Source: DASUTB01 sp036374835 (GTDB taxonomy: Bacteria; Actinomycetota; Actinomycetes; Jiangellales; Jiangellaceae). From it: a stretch of DNA of 10,437 nucleotides. Positions 5,855-10,437 of the stretch are shown one piece after another. The position numbers and the translations under genes were made by a program. The DNA lies in the NCBI GenBank assembly GCA_036374835.1, contig DASUTB010000021.1, positions 1 through 10,437 on the forward strand, written 5' to 3'. A model generated the notes under the pieces. That model ran no database searches. It worked only from the letters and a program-made list of their open reading frames with translations, and was not told where the DNA came from. Position 1 is the stretch's first letter. Every line of letters starts with the position of its first letter.

Positions 5855-6550
5855 CTACGGCAGGCCGAGCAGGCGGGCGAGACTCCGCACGTTGTGGTCG
5901 AACAACGCGTCCCGCTCGTAGATCGTGTTGTCGAACCGGCCGAACACCTCGAAGCTCACGATGCCGAACAGCGCGGCCCAGGCCAGCACGGCTCGGGCTA
6001 CTAGATCGTCCGGAAGCCTCGGCATGAGCTCACGGACGCGCTCCATGTCGCCACTGAGTTCGGTGGGTGCGGAGAGGCCAAGGTCCGGCGGCGTCAGCGC
6101 GTCGTTCTCGTATGCGTCGGTGAGGATCCGCCCGTAGACGACGGTGTCGCGCAACGCAGGTGTGACGGTGTCCGGAGGCGCTTTGTATCCCGGCACCGGC
6201 GACCCGTAGAGAAGCGCGTACTCGTGCGGATTCGCGAGCGCCCATTGGCGCACCGCCCGGCAGACGGCAAGCCATCGGCCGGCATAGTCGTCCTGCCGCG
6301 CCCTCGCGCCGGCTTCCTCCACGACTTCCCCGATGGCGTTGTAGCCCTCGATGATCAACGCGGTCAGCAGCTCGTCCCGGCCGGCGAAGTAGCGATAGAT
6401 CGCCGACGACACCATGCCGAGCTCACGCGCGATCGCCCGCAACGACAGTCCGGCCGCACCTTCGGTCGCAAGATGCTTTCGGGCGACGTCGGTGATCTCC
6501 TTGATCATCTCGGCCCGGACGCGCTCCCGCGCCGTACGGCTCGCATTCAT
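5855..6550 (-). CDS. TetR-family repressor with WHG-type C-terminal domain
   Basis: The 231-residue protein has a basic N-terminal arm, a TetR helix-turn-helix at about 33-63 (LSLRAIARELGMVSSAIYRYF) and a C-terminal ligand-binding/dimer domain. Its late WAALFGIVSFEVFGRF segment matches the WHG class of TetR C-terminal domains. The gene is divergent from the epimerase-family gene. Three copies of a 13-bp dyad lie in the 108-base gap between them, so the regulator most likely controls both genes. The ligand is unknown. No clear Shine-Dalgarno precedes the ATG. TAGGCT close upstream could be a -10 giving a very short leader. It converges with the small Cys/His gene, with 31 bases between stops and no strong terminator. 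Confidence 0.9.
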   Translation of the reverse strand: MNASRTARERVRAEMIKEITDVARKHLATEGAAGLSLRAIARELGMVSSAIYRYFAGRDELLTALIIEGYNAIGEVVEEAGARARQDDYAGRWLAVCRAVRQWALANPHEYALLYGSPVPGYKAPPDTVTPALRDTVVYGRILTDAYENDALTPPDLGLSAPTELSGDMERVRELMPRLPDDLVARAVLAWAALFGIVSFEVFGRFDNTIYERDALFDHNVRSLARLLGLP

Positions 6551-6564
6551 GGCCGAAGCCTAGC

Positions 6565-6630
6565 AGAGCGGCACTCTAAATGGAGAGCACCGCTCTTGAC
6601 ATCAGTGTTCTGAAGCGAGAGCATTGCTCA
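6565..6630. promoter_or_regulatory. Three tandem 13-bp TetR operator-like dyads
   Basis: AGAGCGGCACTCT (6565-6577), AGAGCACCGCTCT (6584-6596) and AGAGCATTGCTCA (6618-6630) share the pattern AGAGCNNNGCTCT. The middle copy is a perfect dyad with a 3-base centre; each of the others departs from the consensus at a single base in one half-site. The centres are 19 and 34 bases apart. All three fall between the TetR start and the epimerase start, so they are strong candidates for binding sites of that TetR protein. Confidence 0.75.
6596..6626 (+). promoter_or_regulatory. Promoter of the epimerase-family gene
   Basis: TTGACA (6596-6601) is a consensus -35. The -10 region 17-19 bases downstream (about 6619-6626, GAGCATTG) is only a weak match. 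The -35 overlaps the last base of the middle dyad and the -10 lies within the third dyad, so a bound repressor would cover the core promoter. The gene's ribosome-binding site GGAGGAG follows at 6650-6656. Confidence 0.5.
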
Positions 6631-6658
6631 CAACAGAGGACGCTGCTCAGGAGGAGCG

Positions 6659-7642
6659 ATGGCTAAGCATGTCGTTGTAGGCGCCGGCCAGGTGGGATCG
6701 CATCTCGCCGGGCTTTTGGCAAAGAACGAGCACGAGGTCGTTGTGGTCAGCCGATCCGGCTCGGGGCCGGCGGCGCCCGGTGTTCGGCTCGTCGCGGCCG
6801 ATGCCTCGGACGAGAATGCGCTGATCGAGATCACCGCCGGCGCCGATGTCATCTACAACTGCGTGAACCCGCCGTATCACCGCTGGCCGACCGACTGGCC
6901 GCCGATCGCGTCGGCGTTGCTCGCGGCCGCCGAGGCTGCGGGCGCCGGGTATGTGATTCTCGGCAACCTGTACGGATACGCGCCGCCGTCCGGTCCGATG
7001 ACCGAGGACCTACCGCTGAACCCACCGAGCGCCAAGGCCGCGGTTCGGGTCCGGATGTGGGAGGACGCGCTGGCCGCCCACCGCGCCGGACGCGCCCGCG
7101 TCACCGAGCTGCGCGCGTCCGACTACTTCGGCCCGGGCGCACGCGAACAGTCCCATCTCGGTGAGCGTTTCATGCCGCGCATTCTGGCCGGCAAGCCGAT
7201 CCGCCACACCGGTGACCCGGACCAGCCGCACAGCTGGACCTACATTCCTGACGTCGCGCGGGCGCTCGCCACCGCGGCCACTGACGACCGCTCGTGGGGA
7301 CGGGCCTGGCACGTGCCCACAGCGCCGCCCCGGACGTACCGCGAGATGGCGAACCGGGTCGCCAGGCTCAGCGGCAGCCCGGCTCCGAAGGTCGGCTCGG
7401 TGCCTCAGTGGCTCTTGGATGCCGTCGGCCGGTTCTCGCCGATGCTTCGCGAGATCAAACACGTCCGCTACCAGTTCGACCAGCCGTTCGTCATCGACTC
7501 ATCGGCGTTCGAGCAGAGTTTCGGCGTGCGGCCAACACCAATCGACGACGCACTCGCGGCGACGCTCGATTGGTGGCTCGGGTCTCCTTCGCACCGTGCG
7601 CACCCTCACGCCGCTGACTCCCGGCGCGGCCGGCGGTCTTGA
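6659..7642 (+). CDS. NAD-dependent epimerase/dehydratase-family (atypical SDR) protein
   Basis: The 327-residue protein begins with a Rossmann nucleotide-binding motif (VVVGAGQVGSHLA, 5-17) and a basic residue after beta-2 (VSRSGSG). It continues with NCVNPPYHRW (66-75), GNLYGYAPPSGPMTED and LRASDYFGPGA, then HSWTYIPDVARAL and a C-terminal substrate domain. This is the layout of extended/atypical short-chain dehydrogenases of the epimerase family. Many members repressed by TetR proteins have no known substrate, and none can be assigned here. A canonical YxxxK pair is not obvious; NLYGY holds the Tyr position but no Lys follows four residues later. GGAGGAG precedes the ATG. The last 20 or so residues (HRAHPHAADSRRGRRS) look unlike folded protein and partly overlap antisense relic sequence, so the tail may be a recent extension. 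Confidence 0.88.
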   Translation: MAKHVVVGAGQVGSHLAGLLAKNEHEVVVVSRSGSGPAAPGVRLVAADASDENALIEITAGADVIYNCVNPPYHRWPTDWPPIASALLAAAEAAGAGYVILGNLYGYAPPSGPMTEDLPLNPPSAKAAVRVRMWEDALAAHRAGRARVTELRASDYFGPGAREQSHLGERFMPRILAGKPIRHTGDPDQPHSWTYIPDVARALATAATDDRSWGRAWHVPTAPPRTYREMANRVARLSGSPAPKVGSVPQWLLDAVGRFSPMLREIKHVRYQFDQPFVIDSSAFEQSFGVRPTPIDDALAATLDWWLGSPSHRAHPHAADSRRGRRS

Positions 7643-7738
7643 TCGGTAGCGGTGCCCGGTCGGTGTCGTGGTTTCCACAATGTGACGGACCGGGGTCGAC
7701 GAGCGTGATCGACCAGCCGGGCATCTGTCTGACATCGG
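7622..7738 (-). pseudogene. Frameshifted C-terminal relic of a DUF222/HNH endonuclease (probable)
   Basis: On the minus strand one frame reads VRQMPGWSITLVDPGPS, then a shifted frame reads HIVETTTPTGHRYRSRPPAAPG. The second segment closely resembles the usual end of DUF222/HNH endonuclease-like proteins, which often finish with TTPTGHRYRSRPP-type sequence. The first resembles the KxxPGW stretch that precedes it. Joining them needs one frameshift near 7680. No HNH core is visible upstream on this strand, because the DrrB-like permease gene ends at 7782. Such genes are multicopy and often broken in actinomycete genomes. The identification rests on remembered motif patterns and has not been searched. 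This relic accounts for most of the 139-base gap between epimerase and permease. Confidence 0.45.
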
Positions 7739-7781
7739 CCACCACCGGCAAACCACTTGGCCGGCATCGTGGACGCAGCGC

Positions 7782-8597
7782 TCATTTCCGGGCCGCGTAG
7801 GCTCGCATGGTCAGCGGAGCGAACACGGCCGTGAGCAACGCCGCGGTGGCGAGTACCCACACCACCTCGATCCCAGGTGAAACCCCAGCGGTCAGATCCC
7901 GTACACCGGTCACGAGATGGGTCACCGGATTGACGTCGATGAACGCCTCGAGCCAGCCGGGAACGGTCGCCGGGTCGACGAACACGTTACTGACCATGGT
8001 GAGCGGGAAGAGGACGACCACCCCTCCGATCAGCACCGAGTTGGGTGTGCGAGCCAGGAAGCCGACGAGCGTCCAGATCCAGGACAGGCCGAACGAGAAC
8101 ACGAGAATCAGCGCGAGACCGGCGAGCACGCCGACCGGCCCGCCGTCGGGACGGTAGCCGAGGATCAGGCCGAGACCGAGGACCAGGCCTGCGGCCACGA
8201 GGTAACGGACGACGTCGCCGAGCAGCGCGCCGACGATGGGCGCGGGCCGCCATATCGGCAACGATCGGAACCGGTCCGACACCCCGGTCGTGACGTCCGT
8301 GTTGAGCGCCACCCCGGTGTACATGGTGAGCAGCAGCACGGTCATCACGAGTGTGCCGGGCAGCAGGAACTGGAGGTACTCACCGGGAGAGCCGGCCAGC
8401 GCTCCGCCGAAGAGGTAGGTGAAGATCACCGTGAAGACGAGCGGGATGCCGATCACGTCGCCCAGTTGCTCCGGCACATGTTTGATCTTGAGCATCGCGC
8501 GCCACGCGAACGTGAGGGACACCGCGATGGCGCTTCGTTTGCGCGGTTGCACGTCCGTGTCGATGGCCGCGCGTACGGCCAGCCCGTACGACGTCAT
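7782..8597 (-). CDS. ABC-2 type permease (DrrB-like)
   Basis: The 271-residue membrane protein has about six hydrophobic segments near 49-67, 79-99, 129-148, 156-181, 187-206 and 246-263. The N-terminus is cytoplasmic and amphipathic (LTFAWRAMLKIKH). The segment FPLTMVSNVFVDPATVP, followed by VNPVTHLVTGVRDL, is characteristic of DrrB-type exporter permeases. It should pair with the ATPase encoded just upstream as a dimeric drug or lipid-like exporter. Its ATG overlaps the ATPase stop in ATGA (8594-8597), which implies translational coupling and roughly equal expression. It is the last gene of the operon; no clear terminator follows before the relic region. The substrate is unknown. Confidence 0.93.
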   Translation of the reverse strand: MTSYGLAVRAAIDTDVQPRKRSAIAVSLTFAWRAMLKIKHVPEQLGDVIGIPLVFTVIFTYLFGGALAGSPGEYLQFLLPGTLVMTVLLLTMYTGVALNTDVTTGVSDRFRSLPIWRPAPIVGALLGDVVRYLVAAGLVLGLGLILGYRPDGGPVGVLAGLALILVFSFGLSWIWTLVGFLARTPNSVLIGGVVVLFPLTMVSNVFVDPATVPGWLEAFIDVNPVTHLVTGVRDLTAGVSPGIEVVWVLATAALLTAVFAPLTMRAYAARK

Positions 8598-9553
8598 GAT
8601 GACACCTCCCGTTCGGTACCCGTCAGGGCAAAGAAGACCTCGTCGAGCGTCGGCCGGTCATGGGCGAAATCCGCGACCGCGATCCCCGCACCGGGCAGCT
8701 CGGCGACCGCGGCGGCGGCCCGGTCGGCGTCACCGGTGCGGGCGACGAGGCCTGCCGTGTCGCCGTCGAGCTGGACGTCCGTGCGCAGCGCCCGGGACAG
8801 CTCCAGTTGCGCGGCGGGCCGCTGCTGCGGATCGCGGACGCGCACTCGCAGCCTGCCCCCACCCACCGATGCCTTGAGTTCAGCCGGGGTGCCCTCGGCG
8901 ATGACCGTTCCCTGGTTCAGGACTGCGATCCGGTCGGCCAGCTCATCGGCCTCGGTGAGGTACTGAGTCGTGAGCAGGACGGTCGTCCCGGCGCCGGTCA
9001 GGGCGCGGACGATGTCCCACACATCATGGCGGCTGCGCGGATCGAGCCCGGTCGTCGGCTCGTCGAGGAAGAGCACCTCCGGTGGCGTGACCAGGCTGGC
9101 GGCGACGTCGAGGCGGCGTCGCATCCCGCCGGAGTACGTGCGCAGCAACCGACCGGCCGCGCTCGCCAGCTCGAAGCCGTCAAGGAGTTCGTGTGCACGG
9201 CGCTTCGCCGCCGGCCGGGACAGGCCGAGCAACCGCCCGATCAGGACGAGATTCTCGACGCCGGTCAGGTCGCCGTCGACCGCGGCGAACTGACCGGTCA
9301 GGCTCACCCGGCTACGCACCTGCTCCGCTTCCCGGACGACGTCGTAGCCGCAGACTCGCGCGGTTCCGGCGTCAGGACGCAACAGCGTGGCAAGCATGCG
9401 GATCAGTGTGGTCTTTCCGGCGCCGTTGGGGCCGAGCACGCCACAGACCGATCCGCGCTCGATCCTGAGATCGACGCCGTCCACGGCCTGTGTTGATCCG
9501 AACGACCGCCGTAGCTGTTTCGCCTCGACGGCGAGCTCACGTTCTGTCGGCAT
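8594..9553 (-). CDS. ABC transporter ATP-binding protein (DrrA-like)
   Basis: The 319-residue ATPase has Walker A GPNGAGKT (41-48), Q-loop Gln88 (LTGQFAAVDGDLTG), signature YSGGMRRRLD (140-149) and Walker B VLFLDEP with Glu165. The switch position is TTQYLTEAD, where Gln197 replaces the usual His, as in the DrrA daunorubicin-resistance branch. The C-terminal extension (about 230-319) ends with the DrrA-type PTLDEVFFALTG motif. It powers export through the DrrB-like permease. AAAGGAG lies upstream of the ATG, inside the end of the TetR gene, and the ATG is 17 bases within that gene. Tight overlap on both sides and the TetR first gene make a self-regulated efflux operon. The substrate is not readable; homologues export antibiotics or other hydrophobic compounds. 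Confidence 0.94.
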   Translation of the reverse strand: MPTERELAVEAKQLRRSFGSTQAVDGVDLRIERGSVCGVLGPNGAGKTTLIRMLATLLRPDAGTARVCGYDVVREAEQVRSRVSLTGQFAAVDGDLTGVENLVLIGRLLGLSRPAAKRRAHELLDGFELASAAGRLLRTYSGGMRRRLDVAASLVTPPEVLFLDEPTTGLDPRSRHDVWDIVRALTGAGTTVLLTTQYLTEADELADRIAVLNQGTVIAEGTPAELKASVGGGRLRVRVRDPQQRPAAQLELSRALRTDVQLDGDTAGLVARTGDADRAAAAVAELPGAGIAVADFAHDRPTLDEVFFALTGTEREVSS

Positions 9554-10151
9554 CGTCGCTCCTTTTGGTCAGCATCGTGGTGATCAGGTGGATCGCCGGG
9601 CGCACGTCGAGCTCCGGATCGATCAGCCGGTGCATCCCCAGCCCGTCCAGCACCGCGCCGAGCACGGCGGCCGCCGCCTCGGGGTCGATCTGCTCGCTGA
9701 TCTCGCCGCGGCGCCGGGCGGCCGCGAGACGATCATGGATCAGGCTGCGGAGTTCGGCCAGCGCCTCTTTGGATCGGTTTCGGCTGGCCTCGTCACGGGT
9801 CGCTCGGACGAGCATGTCGATGGCGACCATCAGCTCCGGTGTAGGCTCCCCGATCCGCTCGACGGGGGCGAACAGACCCTCGACCAGGTCGGCGACGGTC
9901 ACCTCGCCTTCGAGTGCGGCGAAGAACGGCTCGCCTTCCCGTGCCAGGACCGCTTCGTCGGCCGCCTGCAACAACGCGGCCATGGAGCCGAAGTGATAGT
10001 GGACAAGAGCCTGGTTGACGCCGGCCCGCTCGGCGACCGCCCGGGTGCGGAGCCGGTCTCCCCCGACCTCGGCGATCAGCTCGATCGCCGCCTGCAGGAT
10101 GCGTTCACGCGTGCCCGCCGACGCGGCCTTATCTTTCGATTCTTTAGTCAT
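9537..10151 (-). CDS. TetR-family regulator, first gene of the DrrAB-like operon
   Basis: The 204-residue protein has a TetR helix-turn-helix at about 35-57 (LRTRAVAERAGVNQALVHYHF) after a Lys/Glu-rich arm (MTKESKDKAAS), then a helical C-terminal ligand domain with no recognised subtype. It is transcribed first and its 3' end overlaps the ATPase start by 17 bases, so it is likely the local repressor of the exporter, induced by an export substrate. Its minus-strand promoter (TTGCGG-N17-TATGTT) lies directly before the ATG. AAGG is the only Shine-Dalgarno-like signal, and the transcript would have a very short leader. The gene is divergent from the GH42 gene, with 86 bases between starts. Control of GH42 by this TetR is less likely, because that promoter has its own LacI-type site. 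Confidence 0.92.
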   Translation of the reverse strand: MTKESKDKAASAGTRERILQAAIELIAEVGGDRLRTRAVAERAGVNQALVHYHFGSMAALLQAADEAVLAREGEPFFAALEGEVTVADLVEGLFAPVERIGEPTPELMVAIDMLVRATRDEASRNRSKEALAELRSLIHDRLAAARRRGEISEQIDPEAAAAVLGAVLDGLGMHRLIDPELDVRPAIHLITTMLTKRSDDADRT

Positions 10152-10159
10152 TTGCCTTA

Positions 10160-10188
10160 AACATACGCCTAAATTCGTTCCGCCGCAA
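10160..10188 (-). promoter_or_regulatory. Promoter of the TetR-DrrAB operon
   Basis: On the minus strand TTGCGG (-35, 10183-10188) and TATGTT (-10, 10160-10165) are separated by exactly 17 bases. The -10 ends 8 bases before the ATG, giving a near-leaderless transcript. The surrounding AT-rich block TTTAGGCGTATGTTTAA is an imperfect dyad that could hold the TetR operator, but its symmetry is weak. Confidence 0.55.
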
Positions 10189-10209
10189 GCCCGGGCCGGT
10201 GCACCGGAC

Positions 10210-10229
10210 GGTAAGCGCTTACCTAGACT
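10210..10229 (+). promoter_or_regulatory. LacI-type operator palindrome and -10 of the GH42 gene
   Basis: GGTAAGCGCTTACC (10210-10223) is a perfect 14-bp palindrome with the central CG and AAGCGCTT core typical of LacI/GalR-family operators. TAGACT (10224-10229) follows immediately and serves as a -10, ending 8 bases before the GTG start. The operator therefore sits in the core promoter, where a sugar-responsive repressor would block RNA polymerase. The repressor gene is not in the window. Confidence 0.75.
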
Positions 10230-10237
10230 TGGGCATC

Positions 10238-10437
10238 GTGAGCGACTGGCATGGGCGGTTGTGGCGGGACGACGCGCTGCGCTTCGGCGCGGACTACTAC
10301 CCGGAGCAGTGGCCCGAAGAGGTGTGGGCCGAGGACGTCCGCCTCATGCGCGAAGCCGGCGTCAATCTGGTCAGCGTCGGCATCTTCTCCTGGGCGATTC
10401 TGGAGCCGGAGCCGGGCCGGTACGACTTCACCCTTCT
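10238..10437 (+). CDS. GH42 beta-galactosidase, N-terminal part (cut by window end)
   Basis: The first 66 residues read LRFGADYYPEQWPEEVW, then VRLMREAGVNLVSVGIFSWA and LEPEPGRYDF. This is the start of the TIM-barrel domain of glycoside hydrolase family 42, whose members hydrolyse beta-galactosides, usually inside the cell. The catalytic Glu residues lie beyond the window. I chose GTG 10238 because the frame then begins VSDWHGRLWRDDALRFG, as expected for the family, and the -10 TAGACT ends 8 bases earlier. No Shine-Dalgarno is present, so translation is probably leaderless. No signal peptide is seen. The adjoining LacI-type operator implies induction by a galactoside or related sugar. Downstream genes may include the matching ABC sugar importer, but that cannot be seen. 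Confidence 0.93.
   Translation, partial: MSDWHGRLWRDDALRFGADYYPEQWPEEVWAEDVRLMREAGVNLVSVGIFSWAILEPEPGRYDFTL

Noticed and set aside
8660..9496. Plus-strand open frame of 278 codons
   Set aside because: It lies wholly antisense to the DrrA-like ATPase, whose motifs are complete, and it shows no domain.
10156..10176. Clean TetR operator over the regulator's promoter
   Set aside because: The AT-rich block is only partly symmetric (about four of seven half-site positions), so I note it as possible but do not call it as a separate site.

Overview
The window is high-GC DNA with GC-rich codon third positions. Several genes appear to have promoter -10 elements abutting the start codon, which suggests leaderless mRNAs. 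The families present are an XRE-MurA fusion, a stand-alone LigD-type polymerase, DrrA/DrrB-like transporters, several TetR regulators and a probable DUF222/HNH relic. Together these point to an actinomycete (Actinomycetota); I cannot place it to genus. It reads as ordinary accessory chromosome built from small, self-regulated modules. I saw no tRNA, rRNA, CRISPR array, intact transposase or phage gene.

Left end (1-246): a decayed formylglycine-generating-enzyme (FGE/SUMF1-type) fragment with an in-frame TAG. It runs into a 92-bp, almost perfect hairpin that touches the stop codon of the next gene. 246-1775 (minus): a MurA-type enolpyruvyl transferase with an N-terminal XRE helix-turn-helix and all key catalytic residues; a dyad over its own promoter suggests autoregulation. 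1895-3873 (plus): a probable two-gene operon of a LigD-type primase-polymerase and a beta-hydroxyacid dehydrogenase.

3870-5823: a sulfur-stress module. A CsoR/CstR-family repressor (minus) has the two-cysteine, no-histidine pattern of persulfide sensors. It is divergent from a CstB-like protein (metallo-beta-lactamase persulfide dioxygenase fold, degenerate rhodanese, active rhodanese), followed by a 53-residue Cys/His-rich protein. Two operator-like sites lie in the shared promoter, one exactly filling the gap between -35 and -10.

5855-7642: a TetR repressor divergent from an NAD-dependent epimerase/dehydratase-family gene, with three copies of a 13-bp dyad between them. 7622-7738: a probable frameshifted C-terminal relic of a DUF222/HNH endonuclease, antisense to the epimerase 3' end. 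7782-10151 (minus): a tightly overlapping operon, TetR then DrrA-like ATPase then DrrB-like permease. 10210-end: a perfect LacI-type palindrome over the promoter of a GH42 beta-galactosidase cut by the window edge.

Most promising for follow-up are the sulfur module (operator geometry, small Cys/His protein, missing metal-ligand Asp in the dioxygenase domain), the iterated operators of the TetR/epimerase pair, and the self-regulating XRE-MurA. No wholly new system is evident.
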